Assembly: GCF_003443655.1 (NCBI RefSeq) | Contig: NZ_CP031941.1 | Coordinates: 57,501-121,500 of the forward strand | DNA: 64,000 nt | From: Nostoc sphaeroides | GTDB taxonomy: Bacteria; Cyanobacteriota; Cyanobacteriia; Cyanobacteriales; Nostocaceae | Direction of reading: 5' to 3' | Shown here: piece by piece, positions 44,151 to 55,008 of the stretch | How the letters are laid out: each line of letters opens with the position of its first letter | Position numbering within the stretch: the first letter of the stretch is position 1 | The notes under the pieces: model-generated | The model's database searches: none | Told to the model about the DNA's origin: nothing | What the model saw: only the letters and a program-made list of their open reading frames with translations | Position numbers and translations under genes: made by a program

Positions 44151-45944
44151 TTAGAAGGTGAAAGTTGTTCTTAGCGTACCGATAATGGCATCGTCGTTAC
44201 CGCTATTTTGACCAGGCGAGGTCAACCAGATGACACCAGGGGTGATTGAGATGTTATCTGATACGCGATACTTGTAAAAACCTTCAAAGTGATAGGGTAT
44301 ATCATTACCAGCAAGATTAGCAGCTAAACCTGTCCGATTAAAGGAATAGGGTTCTGCGCCAGCAAAAATACCTAAAACGTTACCCTGTTTACCGAAGTCA
44401 GGTAAGGCTATCCCAACTCCGTAGCTCCAAGCTTCATAATCATCACCAGCACCGAAGCCTGTGACATCGTGGTAAGAAACGAAGCCACTAATTGACAGTT
44501 TATCGCTGGGTCTGAAGGCTGCCGATACACCGTATGAATTACTGGAAGATGCGTTTAGGGTACTTAGGGTGTTAGCTTGACCAGTACCTACGACGCGGCT
44601 AGCGCCAGTTGTCAAACCACCACCTGCATCAAATAAACCGATACTTCCAGCACCATGATAACCGTGAACGTAGGTAGCAGCGATCGCCAAGCGATCGCCA
44701 ACACTAAAGTTCAACTGTCCAAGAGCTGCATAGTTACCTTCAAGCAAACCTTGATTTGCTATAGGATTATTAGCATTTGACGCCAAGTAGCCTATTGTTA
44801 GTGAACTTGGTTTGAAAAAACTGCCACCGCTACCAAAGGGTAAAGTCAGTGCTGCACCAGCACCACCACCAATGCGATAGATGGGACTTTCAGAAGCAAA
44901 GGTAGACAAAGCACCATTACCGCCATCATAGTCCTCAAAGTAAGGGTTATTAGTGGCAACATAATCGCTATGAATACCTCCGGTGGCCGCCAAGTAAACT
45001 TGGGCTGGGCCGATGGGTACGTAATACGCCAGCCAGTCTATATTGACATTGTTATTGGTGCTTCCACCGTTGAGTTGAAATGTTTGTGTACCTTCAGAAG
45101 TATTGAGAACCCCATTAGCGTTATCCCTTATTGAAAACGCTTGTGCATTACCGGCTGCAAGACGGGTGTGTAAAACGTCTTTACCTGTGAAGCTGGTTTG
45201 CAAGTCTAAACGTACCCTATTTTGGAAGACAGTATTATTAGCATCGCCAGTATTACCGCCAAATACATCAGTAGCGACAAAAATAGCTTCACCCACCAAT
45301 TTTGTGGTAGTAGAAAACTGATTTGCTTCCAGTTCAGCAGTCCGTGCTTCTACAGCATCTACTCGGCCACGCAGAGTTGCTAGTTCTGCCGAGAATTCCT
45401 CTTGCAAACGTTGGAGGGTTGCTAAATCCTGTTTTGTCACCAAGTCAGCAGTTGCTGTGGCAATCAGTTCATTAACTCTATCTAAACAAGCATTCAAACC
45501 TGCGGCAAATTCATAACGGGTTAGTGCCCGGTTACCACGGTAAGTGCTATTGGGGTATCCAGCAATACAACCGTAGCGTTCAACCAGGGATTGCAAAGCT
45601 TGGAATGCCCAGTCAGTCGGCTGTACATCAGAAAACTGAGAAACTGATGTGACTTGAGACAGTGAATTCTGGTTCTTGCCTTCACTGCTGTAGCGGTTAA
45701 CTTCTTCTAAAACCTTATTATCATCAGTCTTTGCCTGGGCAACCAATTGCTGATTTTTTGGTTGCCCTGTTTGGATGAATATTGAAGCACTAGAAGCTAG
45801 TGGCGCTTCTGTCTGAGCAACTTTTGCATTTATACCTTCAGAAGAGGCTGGTACTTTAGTAGCCATAGCCCTAGCGGAAACCAACACCGTCACTCCCAAA
45901 ACTACTGGGCTTAGTACCAGAGTTTTCCACAATAGATTAGACAT
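44151..45944 (-). CDS. SLH-domain carbohydrate/iron-uptake type porin
   Basis: This 597-residue outer-membrane porin starts at ATG 45944 (MSNLLWKTLVLSPVVLGVTV), with a signal peptide cleaved after about AMA near residue 28. One SLH motif (FSDVQPTDWAFQALQSLVER, about residues 103-165) attaches it to the periplasmic cell wall. A coiled coil follows (DLATLQRLQEEFSAELATLR), then an OprB-type beta-barrel ending with an aromatic residue (TLRTTFTF), as in SomA/SomB and iron-uptake porins. Transport substrate is not certain. Confidence 0.92.
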   Translation of the reverse strand: MSNLLWKTLVLSPVVLGVTVLVSARAMATKVPASSEGINAKVAQTEAPLASSASIFIQTGQPKNQQLVAQAKTDDNKVLEEVNRYSSEGKNQNSLSQVTSVSQFSDVQPTDWAFQALQSLVERYGCIAGYPNSTYRGNRALTRYEFAAGLNACLDRVNELIATATADLVTKQDLATLQRLQEEFSAELATLRGRVDAVEARTAELEANQFSTTTKLVGEAIFVATDVFGGNTGDANNTVFQNRVRLDLQTSFTGKDVLHTRLAAGNAQAFSIRDNANGVLNTSEGTQTFQLNGGSTNNNVNIDWLAYYVPIGPAQVYLAATGGIHSDYVATNNPYFEDYDGGNGALSTFASESPIYRIGGGAGAALTLPFGSGGSFFKPSSLTIGYLASNANNPIANQGLLEGNYAALGQLNFSVGDRLAIAATYVHGYHGAGSIGLFDAGGGLTTGASRVVGTGQANTLSTLNASSSNSYGVSAAFRPSDKLSISGFVSYHDVTGFGAGDDYEAWSYGVGIALPDFGKQGNVLGIFAGAEPYSFNRTGLAANLAGNDIPYHFEGFYKYRVSDNISITPGVIWLTSPGQNSGNDDAIIGTLRTTFTF

Positions 45945-46099
45945 TTTTTTATTTTCCTTTCCCAAAAAAGGCCCAAAATCACTGGCTTCAAGAAAAAAGA
46001 GAACAAGCAGTTATTGTACTTATTGGAAATTTTATCAGATTCCAGTAACTTATAAGATATGCCTGACAAAATTGTTACAAATAAATAATATTAACTCAT

Positions 46100-46121
46100 C
46101 CCACAGCTTCAAGCTGTGGGG
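46100..46121. other. Perfect hairpin CCCACAGCTT/AAGCTGTGGG
   Basis: This 20-bp palindrome lies in the gene-free stretch 45966-46738. Nearby are CACGCATTCATGCATTCACG words (46197-46220) and the GACGCGATAAATCGCGTC palindrome (46513-46532). An IS200/IS605-like end is possible but not shown. An open frame at 46072-46299 is not supported. Confidence 0.4.
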
Positions 46122-46612
46122 AAATCTAGTGAACCCCAACTCTGGGAGACGCTGTGTTTCGACTCTGCTCAACATAAATTCGCGTTCGGGGAAGTCACGC
46201 ATTCATGCATTCACGCATTCAAAAATTTACCAAGCCCATTTTGCTCTTGATCCAGAGGTTGCATACACCACTGCGCGATCGCATCATTGTGTTTATTAAT
46301 TAGTTATACAAGCATAAGTAGAGCGGCGTGAATAATTCCAGGTTTCTAGTGAACTCATTTCAAGATTTTTTATATTACTTAATGTACTTTGATTTATTCT
46401 CGCCTACTTGCTTATATTTCAAGATATAGATTTGATATATTCCTATTTAATCATTCGTGAAAATATCTTTTTATTATCTCTGCGTTCTCTGCGCCTCTGC
46501 GGTTGGTCTTTGAAGACGCGATAAATCGCGTCTCTACATGAGGGTTTTGGGCTTATCTGAATTGTAGATAGGATTGCTATATAGCCCTACTTAATCATTT
46601 CTAAATAACAAA

Positions 46613-46641
46613 ATTCCCGACTTATTTAATAAATCGGGAAT
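46613..46641 (-). terminator. kdp operon terminator
   Basis: ATTCCCGA / TCGGGAAT inverted arms with an AT-rich centre are followed on the minus strand by TTTTGTTATTT. It lies 98 bp beyond the kdpC stop. Confidence 0.7.
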
Positions 46642-46738
46642 CTAAGCCTTTCGATTTTAAGTAATCATTAAAAATTGATTCTGAATAAAAGGGGTGGCAA
46701 TAATTAGGAACATCCCTTTTTGGCTATTTTCTATGCCT

Positions 46739-47380
46739 TTATTCTTTAATCTGATCCAGAGCTAAATTCAGCTTCAACACATTAACTCCAGGTTCACCAA
46801 AGATGCCGAGAAAGCGACCATCGGTATTTTGAGCAATCAAAGTTTCCAACTGGTTCGGCTGAACTCCTCGCGCCTTGGCTACTCTTGCAACTTGCCCGAT
46901 CGCAGCTTCGGGAGTAATGTGAGGATCAAGGCTGGAACCAGAGGTGTAGACTAAATCGCCAGTCGGCTGCACACCTGCTGTTTTCAGACGAGTGAAGTCA
47001 CCTTCAACCTTTTTGCTGGGGTTTGGGTCATCTTTACCTTTGATGCGTTCCAGCAATGCGGGATTACTGGGAGCCAAGTTACTAGCACCAGAAACCCCAG
47101 TTTTCAAAACTCCCCCATCATCCTTTTTGGGATCGGCTGTACTGTAACTGGTGGTACTGGGACGGCTGTTAAAATAGCGATCGCTACTAAAAGGTTGACC
47201 AATTAAAGCAGAACCGACAACTTGACCTGTACTTTTGTCAGTTATTAGACTACCGTTTGCTTGAAACGGAAACACAATCTGCCCAATGGCAATCATCGCA
47301 AAAGGATAAATAATCGCTGCAATAACCCAGAGTACCAGGGTAGAACGAACGGCTCTACCGGCTTCGCGTGCAAAACTCAT
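46739..47380 (-). CDS. kdpC: Potassium-transporting ATPase subunit C
   Basis: KdpC is the single-span subunit that stabilises the high-affinity KdpFABC K+ pump and aids ATP binding. It is 213 residues from ATG 47380 (MSFAREAGRAVRSTLV). The membrane segment is WVIAAIIYPFAMIAIGQIVF, followed by GSALIGQPFSSDRYFNSRPS and the C-terminal NVLKLNLALD. Its ATG shares one base with the stop of the small subunit gene (TAATG). An upstream in-frame start at 47464 lies within that gene and is unlikely. Confidence 0.96.
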   Translation of the reverse strand: MSFAREAGRAVRSTLVLWVIAAIIYPFAMIAIGQIVFPFQANGSLITDKSTGQVVGSALIGQPFSSDRYFNSRPSTTSYSTADPKKDDGGVLKTGVSGASNLAPSNPALLERIKGKDDPNPSKKVEGDFTRLKTAGVQPTGDLVYTSGSSLDPHITPEAAIGQVARVAKARGVQPNQLETLIAQNTDGRFLGIFGEPGVNVLKLNLALDQIKE

Positions 47381-47649
47381 TAGAATTTCTCCGGTACAAA
47401 CATTACAAAAAATAAATAGATGGAAAGCCCTAGTGTCACCAGTCCTAACAGTCCCAATCCCCAAGATTGACTGCGAGAAAGTTCTTCACCAGTAGCGGCA
47501 TAGACTAGAGGTGCAACCACTAGGTTGAAACACATCGCCAGAAATAAATACAGTGGTAGCTTTTGTCTACGCCATTGACACCAGATTTCAGTTATTTCTT
47601 CTAATACTTGGGATGCAAGAATAGTGCGGCGGATCTGAACAGGTTTCAT
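47380..47649 (-). CDS. kdpF: Small Kdp subunit (KdpF-like, KdpG of Anabaena)
   Basis: This 89-residue membrane protein lies between kdpB and kdpC, the place of kdpG in Anabaena kdpABGC operons. The last 25 residues (LGLLGLVTLGLSIYLFFVMF, then VPEKF) match the KdpF peptide, which sits between KdpA and KdpB. Ahead of it is an extra N-terminal region with a first hydrophobic segment (LPLYLFLAMCFNLVVAPLVYA) absent from the 29-residue enterobacterial KdpF. Gaps are 6 bp to kdpB and a 1-bp overlap with kdpC, so expression is coupled. Confidence 0.82.
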   Translation of the reverse strand: MKPVQIRRTILASQVLEEITEIWCQWRRQKLPLYLFLAMCFNLVVAPLVYAATGEELSRSQSWGLGLLGLVTLGLSIYLFFVMFVPEKF

Positions 47650-47655
47650 AGTAAA

Positions 47656-49797
47656 TTAAGACAACGGTAAGATAATATCTATCAGTTTGATGGCAATAAA
47701 GGGAGCAACGATGCCGCCCAGACCAAAGATCAAGATGTTGCGACGTAGCAGTTGATCTGCTGTTAAAGGTAAAAACTTTACCCCTCTAAGTGCCAGTGGA
47801 ATTAGTGCCGGAATAATCAAGGCATTATAAATCAGCGCCGAGACGATCGCAGATTGGGCGCTCTTTAATCCCATAATATTAAGTGCGCCGATTCCAGCAG
47901 CTGCGAAGATAGTCGGAATGATGGCAAAATACTTGGCAATATCGTTAGCGATGGAGAATGTTGTCAAGGCTCCACGAGTAATTAGCAACTGTTTACCTAT
48001 GGTTACTAAGTCAATTAGCTTCGTGGGGTCTGAGTCTAAGTCCACCATGTTAGCAGCTTCTTTGGCAGCTTGCGTCCCAGAGTTCATTGCCACACCCACG
48101 TTTGCTTGAGCTAAGGCAGGTGCATCATTAGTACCATCCCCAGTCATTGCCACCAGTTTACCCTGAGATTGTTCAGAGCGAATCACCTCAATTTTGTCTT
48201 CTGGAGTTGCTTCGGCAATGAAATCATCCACCCCAGCTTCCTCGGCAATCACCGAAGCGGTAATCCGATTGTCACCTGTAAGCATGATAGTCTTAACACC
48301 CATGCGCCGGAGTTGGTCAAATCGTTCCCGCAGACCAGGTTTCACAATATCTTTGAGGTAGATGACACCATAAATCTTGTCATCTTGGCAGACAGCTAAG
48401 GGTGTACCGCCTAACCGGGAAACTCGCTCATAAGCTACGTCTACATCATCAGGAACGTAGCCACCACGAGAACGGACAAATCCCTTAATGGCATCCACCG
48501 CCCCTTTCCGAATTTGTTTGCCATCGGGTAGATTCGTGCCACTCATCCGGGTTTTCGCCGAAAATTCTACACCCTCGGCTTTTTCGAGATTGAAGTCTAC
48601 CGCAGCCTGAGACTTTTCTGCCAAGATCACAATTGACTTGCCTTCTGGCGTTTCATCAAACAAGCTAGCAGCTAGGGAGACTCGCGCCACATCTTCTATT
48701 GAGTGATTATCCAGAGGAATAAACTCATCAGCCATCCGATTACCCAAGGTAATCGTGCCTGTCTTATCTAGCACCAAGGTGTTGATGTCGCCGCAAGCTT
48801 CTACGGCTCGACCAGAAGTAGCAATGACGTTAAATTGAGCAACTCTATCCATCCCAGCAATACCGATCGCACTGAGTAAACCACCGATAGTTGTCGGAAT
48901 TAAAGCTACCAGTAGCGAGATGAGGATAGCAACGCTAGCACCCGCCCGTAAACTGTTTCCCGCCTCAGCCCCAAAGGCCGTACTGATAAAGCTGGCGATG
49001 TAGGCAACAAATGGGGGCATTGTCGCCACTACAATCAAGAATACTTGGGTTAATACTGCCAACAATACCGTCAAAGCAATCTCGTTAGGAGTCTTGCTGC
49101 GTTCTGCCCCTTCTACCAAGGAAATCATGCGATCGATAAAGCCTTGTCCAGGATCAGCACTAATGCGAATTGTCAACTCATCAGAGAGTAGGCGTGTACC
49201 GCCTGTCACCGAACTAGCAATATCTGTACCTGGTTGCTTCAGTACAGGGGCAGATTCTCCAGTAATTGCAGACTCATCCACCGAGCCGATGCCTTTAATT
49301 ACATCTCCATCGGCGGGAATCATGTTGTTTGCACTGACTTTTACCAAATCGCCCCGTCGCAGTTCCGTAGAATTGACTTGTTGTATAGAACCATCAGGGA
49401 GGATTTTGTTAGCGATCGTATCCGATCGCGTTGATCGCAGTGAATCAGCCTGTGCTTTACCGCGTCCTTCAGCTACAGCTTCGGCAAAGTTGGCAAAAAC
49501 GAGGGTGAAAAAGAGAATAAAGGTAATCAACCCGTTTAACAAACGTTGTTGATTGATATCCGCCTGAATTGTGCCAAACAAATTTGGGTTAAGGCTAACA
49601 AGAAAGGTGACAATTGTCCCCACCCAAACAACAAACATAACTGGGTTTTTGACAGTAATTCGCGGATCGAGCTTGATAAATGACTCACGAATTGCTCTTT
49701 GGTAAAGCCCCCGCATATTTGTTTTAGGGGTGTGCTTGCGCGAGTCACGAGTTCCAGATGCAATACGATGCGAAGGAGAATCAGTAGTAGTGGGCAT
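47656..49797 (-). CDS. kdpB: Potassium-transporting ATPase subunit B
   Basis: KdpB is the P-type ATPase subunit that energises K+ uptake. At 713 residues it has the dephosphorylation loop TGES (in ITGESAPV), phosphorylation site [11 protein letters not shown], hinge [20 protein letters not shown] and seven membrane segments. The N-terminal 45 residues are polar and basic and longer than in E. coli. A 21-bp tandem repeat separates it from kdpA. The order is kdpA-B-F(G)-C, and no kdpDE genes follow in the window. Confidence 0.98.
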   Translation of the reverse strand: MPTTTDSPSHRIASGTRDSRKHTPKTNMRGLYQRAIRESFIKLDPRITVKNPVMFVVWVGTIVTFLVSLNPNLFGTIQADINQQRLLNGLITFILFFTLVFANFAEAVAEGRGKAQADSLRSTRSDTIANKILPDGSIQQVNSTELRRGDLVKVSANNMIPADGDVIKGIGSVDESAITGESAPVLKQPGTDIASSVTGGTRLLSDELTIRISADPGQGFIDRMISLVEGAERSKTPNEIALTVLLAVLTQVFLIVVATMPPFVAYIASFISTAFGAEAGNSLRAGASVAILISLLVALIPTTIGGLLSAIGIAGMDRVAQFNVIATSGRAVEACGDINTLVLDKTGTITLGNRMADEFIPLDNHSIEDVARVSLAASLFDETPEGKSIVILAEKSQAAVDFNLEKAEGVEFSAKTRMSGTNLPDGKQIRKGAVDAIKGFVRSRGGYVPDDVDVAYERVSRLGGTPLAVCQDDKIYGVIYLKDIVKPGLRERFDQLRRMGVKTIMLTGDNRITASVIAEEAGVDDFIAEATPEDKIEVIRSEQSQGKLVAMTGDGTNDAPALAQANVGVAMNSGTQAAKEAANMVDLDSDPTKLIDLVTIGKQLLITRGALTTFSIANDIAKYFAIIPTIFAAAGIGALNIMGLKSAQSAIVSALIYNALIIPALIPLALRGVKFLPLTADQLLRRNILIFGLGGIVAPFIAIKLIDIILPLS

Positions 49798-49851
49798 AAA
49801 TTAGATTTGGGGAATGGGAACTGGGGAATGGGGCATTGGAAGATAAGGTAG

Positions 49852-50145
49852 ATGAATCCAGTTCCGAGGTGGATGAACGGTGTTCCGAAGTCGATGAATG
49901 GTGTTCCGAAGTCGATGAATGGTGTTCCGAAGTCGATGAATGGTGTTCCGAAGTCGATGAATGGTGTTCCGAAGTCGATGAATGGTGTTCCGAAGTCGAT
50001 AAATGGTGTTCCGAAGTCGATGAATGGTGTTCCGAAGTCGATGAATGGTGTTCCGAAGTCGATGAATGGTGTTCCGAAGTCGATAAATGGTGTTCCGAAG
50101 TCGATGAATGGTGTTCCGAGGTGGATGAACGGAGTATCTAATTTT
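49852..50145. repeat. 21-bp tandem repeat between kdpA and kdpB
   Basis: About 14 units of GATGAATGGTGTTCCGAAGT plus C run in tandem. The central units are nearly identical; the outer units carry the GAGGTGGATGAAC variant at both ends. Because 21 is a multiple of three, several frames on both strands stay open (MNGVPKS on plus, RNTIHRL on minus); I do not regard these as genes. The repeat would be part of the kdp transcript. Confidence 0.92.
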
Positions 50146-50193
50146 TCTTGTCTCCTTATCCCCTTGTCCCTTCATCCCCCACTCCCATACTCC

Positions 50194-51939
50194 CTAGCCA
50201 ATGCCTTTAGCGATAAAAAAGGCTTCACCGATGGGGCCTAATGCAAGTACTGGGAAGAATGTAAGTGCGCCCAAGATTAAAATTACGCCTGCGGTAACGC
50301 CTGTAAATAGTCCGGTATCCGTTCGCAATGTACCAGTCGTGTAAGGAACAGCTTGCTTACGAGACATACTATCTGCTAAAAACAGCAAACCGATGATTGG
50401 AACATAGCGTCCAGCAATTAAACTGAAGCAGGTACTTAAGTTCCACCACAAAGCAGTTGCAGTGGTTTTTGCACCCGTAGCGATCGCCAAAGGAGACGGT
50501 TGTGAATCGCCTAAACCTTCAAAGCCAGAACCGTTGTTAGCAGTAGCTGAGGCGTATTCGTAGATAACTTGAGCAAAGCCGTGAAACCCCGGATTACTAA
50601 TTCCTGCTAGTTGATCAGCAAATGCTAGCGTGATACCTGCGGGAATCATAATAGCGATCGGGTGAACCAGCAAAAGCAAGAAACTAGCAAGCACGACTTC
50701 ACGTTTCTCAATCTTGCGTCCCAAAAATTCTGGTGTGCGTCCTACCATCAGCCCTGTAGCGAACACAGCTAGAATCAGGTAAGCAAATAAATAAGCAGTT
50801 CCAGTACCCTGTCCACCCCAAATAATTTGCAGGAACATATTAGAAAGGGTAATAAAACCGCCGTTGGGCATGAAGGAGTCGTGTAAACTGTTGACAGCAC
50901 CGGTCATCGTGCCCGTCGTAACTGTTGCGAACAAGGCAGATTGTGCCCAACCAAACCGCACTTCTTTACCCTCCAGGTTCGGTTGCGAACTTCCCAAAAG
51001 TGCATTCACAGCCGGGTTGCCGTTGTATTCTCCAATGGCATTGATAACAACAAATACGATGAAAAGCACACTAACCATGCCATATACTAACCAGGCTTGC
51101 TTGGTGTTATTAGCAAATAAACCGTAGGCGTAAATCAGGGACGTGGGGATTGAAATCATCGCCACAATTTGAATCAAATTAGAAAATCCGTTGGGATTTT
51201 CAAAGGGGTGTGCCGAGTTGATGGCGAAAAAGCCGCCGCCGTTTTCCCCTAATTGCTTGATAATTTCAAAATGGGCAACAGGGCCACGAGCGATCGCTTG
51301 ACTAATATTCGGATTTTCTAAGGTAGGGAAGACAACTGCACCCCCCAGAGTTTCTGGAACACCAGATGCCATGAGAGCGATCGCGCCCACAATACAAATA
51401 GGTAGCAAAATTCGGGTAATCGAGCGAATTAGGTCTACATAAAAATTGCCTAACGATCTACCAGTCAATCCCCGAATAAAAGCAATTCCTACCGCCAAAC
51501 CAGTCGCCGATGAGGTGAACATGTGATAACCAAGCCCCCACATTTGGCTGCCATAGCTCATGTAGGTTTCACCAGAATAGTGCTGCTGGTTGGTATTAGT
51601 AATAAAAGAAATAGTAGTGTGCAGCGCTGTATCCCAAGTTGGGGCATTTATCCCCGTAGGGTTGAGGGGCAACCATCCCTGATTCATGATGATAAAGAAA
51701 ATCAGCAACCCCATTACTACGTTGCTGTATAAAATTGCCCGGCCATACTGCCAGCCCGTCATATTTTCTTTGTTTTTAACACCAACCAAGGCATAAAGCA
51801 CTCGCTCAACCGGATTCAAAACTGGGTCGAGAAAAGTACTCTGCTCAAGGTATACATGCGCCATATAGCGCCCAAAAAAAGGAGCGATCGCTACTACAAT
51901 TAGTAACGTTAATGCAATTTGAATCCATCCTTCTAACAT
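50194..51939 (-). CDS. kdpA: Potassium-transporting ATPase subunit A
   Basis: KdpA is the K+-channel-like subunit of the Kdp pump. At 581 residues it has about ten membrane segments and four selectivity loops: [14 protein letters not shown] near residue 111, [19 protein letters not shown] near 231, [14 protein letters not shown] near 343 and [12 protein letters not shown] near 465. It is the first gene of the kdp operon. The upstream region shows no clear promoter or riboswitch. It would be induced at low K+ in other Anabaena strains. Confidence 0.97.
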   Translation of the reverse strand: MLEGWIQIALTLLIVVAIAPFFGRYMAHVYLEQSTFLDPVLNPVERVLYALVGVKNKENMTGWQYGRAILYSNVVMGLLIFFIIMNQGWLPLNPTGINAPTWDTALHTTISFITNTNQQHYSGETYMSYGSQMWGLGYHMFTSSATGLAVGIAFIRGLTGRSLGNFYVDLIRSITRILLPICIVGAIALMASGVPETLGGAVVFPTLENPNISQAIARGPVAHFEIIKQLGENGGGFFAINSAHPFENPNGFSNLIQIVAMISIPTSLIYAYGLFANNTKQAWLVYGMVSVLFIVFVVINAIGEYNGNPAVNALLGSSQPNLEGKEVRFGWAQSALFATVTTGTMTGAVNSLHDSFMPNGGFITLSNMFLQIIWGGQGTGTAYLFAYLILAVFATGLMVGRTPEFLGRKIEKREVVLASFLLLLVHPIAIMIPAGITLAFADQLAGISNPGFHGFAQVIYEYASATANNGSGFEGLGDSQPSPLAIATGAKTTATALWWNLSTCFSLIAGRYVPIIGLLFLADSMSRKQAVPYTTGTLRTDTGLFTGVTAGVILILGALTFFPVLALGPIGEAFFIAKGIG

Positions 51940-52497
51940 TGGATTAATCGAACTCCGACATGAATAAAGTTTAGATGAATATCAGATATGTTTCTGCTAT
52001 TATGATTCCGAGCAACTAATGAATTAATTTTACATGGTTATTAGCTAACCTATAACTATCGTTTTCTCAATTAATTATCGATCTTTTTGTTAGAGAAAAA
52101 AAGGTATAAACTAATATTTAAACTAGCCTATACAAAGAATATATTTGTCTATATATACAAGTCTTCCGAGCGTTTATCTCGATATATATCTGCAAATATA
52201 GAAAGACAGCTAAATCCTAAACAAACAGCTATTTTGCGCCCAAACAAAAGCATCCCACTTTGGCGAATAGCTAGCTGATTTTTTACGTCATGTAGAAAAG
52301 TTAACGCGAAACCTAACGCCCTAATACAGCACGGCGTAAATAAACCACTCATTCCAAATCAATAAAACTCTTACGCTGTATTCATTTTGGATGCGTGAAT
52401 GCGTGACTTTCGCCTTGCGGTACTAGCGCCCTTGCCTACTAGAGAATGGGAGAATTCAAAGCCTCTCTCTTGATAGGCTAGCGTGTATACACAAGTT

Positions 52498-52600
52498 ATA
52501 CCAATTTGAAAAAAGAATGCGACAAATAAACCATTTGTAGAGACGCGATTCATCGCGTCTTTACCCAAGGATATGTTGCAATCATTAATTAAATTGGTAT
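52498..52600. repeat. ATACCAATTT element with internal GAGACGCGA palindrome
   Basis: The inverted ends are ATACCAATTT / AAATTGGTAT, the same as the outer arms at 30975-31252. A GAGACGCGATTCATCGCGTC palindrome sits inside. The stretch 51940-52497 shows no supported gene; a 63-codon frame at 52087 lacks any feature. Confidence 0.7.
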
Positions 52601-52719
52601 TATCCGATTACCCAAAAGTCCTTTAAAACCTCAAAGAATCCTGACGAATATCCCTCTCCAAAGCATCGGCTACGGTGTACACACAAGTCTTGCCGCAGCC
52701 ATATCATTAATAAATCTCG

Positions 52720-52895
52720 CACTGCGTTTCTATCCCACCTCGGAATGAATTCCGAGTCTCATAGCTCAAGTCCACTAAGCGTGGACTAAATGATTAATTC
52801 AGTCCACGCTTAGTGGACTTGGGCTATCAGCCCTGAACTTCATTTCTGGGCGGGATGTCGGTGAGTATAACAGTTTCACTCTGACAAAAATGTGG
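52720..52895. repeat. Family A palindromic repeat, complete copy
   Basis: It runs from CTCGCACTGCGTTTCTATCC through CGGAATGAATTCCG, the double palindrome AGTCCACTAAGCGTGGACT and its inverse, to GGGCGGGATGTCGGTGAG and CAGTTTCACTCTGACAAAA. It is the best uninterrupted copy of the family in this window. Confidence 0.78.
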
Positions 52896-53056
52896 GTAGA
52901 GAATTTTTACTTTCTAGTTTAATAACAAGCTACTATAGCAATCCTAAATCATTCGTGAAAAGTCCAGTTACCCGACAACTTTTACGAAGTAGGGGAACTG
53001 GACACCGTGAATTTTCACAAATTAGATAGGATAGAGTCAGAAGTTTAATTCATCAC

Positions 53057-54292
53057 TCATAACTGATTTTGGCGACAAATTCCAAATGCGGAAGTGTAGG
53101 CGTGTAAGAAAGTTCTGCCACCAACAGGGCCGATTTCACCTCCACAGAAAAAGCCGCCTACAGGAATATCGCTAACGTAGCGCCGAAATAGTTCAGAATC
53201 GAAATTGGGTTTACCATAGAGTCCTTCACCTCGCCCCAGACAGGCAAACATTAAGGCAGCTACGGCAGAGGGTTCAGAGTCTCGTTGGGTTTGATAGCTT
53301 TGGAGGAGTAATTCTAGGTCTTCAGCAGAGGCTTGAGCATCGCGGAGGTGGAATTGCAGCCTTTGTCCTGGACGGACGCGATCGCCAATTGCGATCGCCC
53401 CAGCTGTTGGATCGACCCCAAGAATACCACGAATTAAAAAGTCTCCCTGTTGCAAAGCCAGCTTAAATTCATCCATCGCCACACCAACAAACAGAGAATG
53501 CTGTGCTAAAATCCGTTCGTGTTCGCTAAGACTAGCAATCAAATCTCGCAATACCACTAAAGGCACTTGCTCATCTAACTCTAAGATGATGTTGCGATCG
53601 GCTTTTGTAACTTGCAATGGTTTGCCAATCGGTCGGCATCCTTGGGCTACAATCGTTTCCAAAACAATATTGCCAGTCAAAGCTATGCCGATAGTACCCT
53701 CACGATACAAACTTTGGCATTCCCCGCCCTCAGTATCATTACAAAAAAGGGCAACACGACCACCCATACCCCCACCGCTAGCCTGTCCCCCCACAATCAC
53801 CGATCCTGGATAAGCAAAATCCAACCCCTGTAATAAATCGTTGATTCCAGAAGCGAAAGAACTAGACAGCAAAATGAACTGGGGCGTCGGTGATGTTGGC
53901 ACACCAATCAAATCAACCCAAGTATCTGGAGAACTATCTAAATCAGGTAATTCTTCAGCAACAACATGAAAAACTTGAACCTTCACCCCTGGAAGGTGTG
54001 CCAAAGTCAAGCTAATAGCTGGTTCAGCTTCTAATTCTTGGATTTCTCCGTTAACTGTCGTCCCAATCACACCTCCACCACTACAGCCAATTAGCACAGG
54101 TACAGAAAGTTTCTCAGCTAACAAGGGTAACAATCGGGAATACTCACTCGCAAAAGCAGACGAAATGAATACCAGTCCTAGATCCGCAGGTGCTGTTAAC
54201 GAAGAGACAGCGCGTTCCACCACATCTGTAACAGCTGCTTCCAAAGAATGACGGGTTGATAGGGCGTTTGCCCACTGCATTTGGTCTGCCAT
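53057..54292 (-). CDS. FIST domain protein
   Basis: This 411-residue protein contains FIST N (about residues 25-225) and FIST C (about 240-390) domains, a small-ligand sensory module often tied to signal transduction. Supporting motifs are VLIGCSGGGVIGTTVNGE near 85, GSVIVGGQASGGGMGGRVAL near 163, and the C-terminal PVGGFFCGGEIGPVGGRTFLH. No output domain is attached and no kinase is nearby. Start MADQMQWANALSTRHS. The gap 54293-54661 upstream contains no gene. Confidence 0.9.
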   Translation of the reverse strand: MADQMQWANALSTRHSLEAAVTDVVERAVSSLTAPADLGLVFISSAFASEYSRLLPLLAEKLSVPVLIGCSGGGVIGTTVNGEIQELEAEPAISLTLAHLPGVKVQVFHVVAEELPDLDSSPDTWVDLIGVPTSPTPQFILLSSSFASGINDLLQGLDFAYPGSVIVGGQASGGGMGGRVALFCNDTEGGECQSLYREGTIGIALTGNIVLETIVAQGCRPIGKPLQVTKADRNIILELDEQVPLVVLRDLIASLSEHERILAQHSLFVGVAMDEFKLALQQGDFLIRGILGVDPTAGAIAIGDRVRPGQRLQFHLRDAQASAEDLELLLQSYQTQRDSEPSAVAALMFACLGRGEGLYGKPNFDSELFRRYVSDIPVGGFFCGGEIGPVGGRTFLHAYTSAFGICRQNQL

Positions 54293-54661
54293 GAGTTTTG
54301 AGCTTCTTTCTCTTTTGGGCTAGTAGGTTTTGATTTTTGATTTTGGGAAGAATTGCATCCGACAAAAATTAGTGCCAGCCTTTTGTCTCCTCCATCCCAA
54401 CAAGCTGGGGTTGTCATTCCCTAATAGATGCATCTAAATATATTGTATGATTGTTTATCTATGGTACTAATTCCACAAAATCTTAAAAAATAAAGATGAA
54501 TGCATTATAGATGCGGCAGTTTAGTGTATTGGTTATAAATCAATAGGTTAAAGTACTAAGTTATGAGATGAATGGTTAGAATGGTTAGTAATCGAGCTAA
54601 AATCTGCCATTTCTGAAGTTTTTCTATACCAGTATTAACAACACACAACGAGACTAAAGCA

Positions 54662-54907
54662 ATGACCAACATCCAAGAAACAGCAAAGATCGATATTCAA
54701 GAGAAAATCCAAGAAGAAGTCGAGCAAGCACGTACTGTCTGTGACATCAACGGTAGCGGTTCACCAGAGTGTGCTGCTGCTTGGGATGCAGTAGAAGAAT
54801 TGCAAGCCGAAGCTTCCCACAAGCGCCAAAGCAAGCCAAAAAATTCTCTAGAACAGTATTGTGATGACAACCCAGATGCAATTGAATGCCGGGTTTACGA
54901 CGACTAG
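54662..54907 (+). CDS. CP12 protein (canonical copy)
   Basis: This 81-residue CP12 forms the dark-inactive complex with GAPDH and phosphoribulokinase. It has the N-terminal cysteine pair TVCDINGSGSPEC, the central AAAWDAVEELQAEASH and the C-terminal pair YCDDNPDAIEC with RVYDD, where the C-terminal tail enters the GAPDH active site. It is closer to the standard cyanobacterial CP12 than the copy at 12742. The promoter region has no evident regulator site. Confidence 0.95.
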   Translation: MTNIQETAKIDIQEKIQEEVEQARTVCDINGSGSPECAAAWDAVEELQAEASHKRQSKPKNSLEQYCDDNPDAIECRVYDD

Positions 54908-55008
54908 AAATTTAGACAAGTGAATTTTATAAGAAAAATGCTGAAAACCCTTGAGAAACAGCAACACAGTTGCGTCCAAAGTACTTCAGGCAAGGGATGA
55001 AAGCTAGT

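Noticed and set aside
49801..50241. Frames of 101-129 codons encoding heptapeptide repeats (MNGVPKS, EVDEWCS, RNTIHRL)
   Set aside because: They exist because a 21-bp tandem repeat without stops is open in several frames on both strands.
51940..52340. Possible c-di-AMP (ydaO) riboswitch before kdpA
   Set aside because: I searched the leader by eye for the conserved ydaO core words and found none.
52087..52568. Frames upstream of kdpA, considered as kdpD or a leader peptide
   Set aside because: There is no sensor-kinase or KdpD similarity; the DNA is repetitive and AT-rich.
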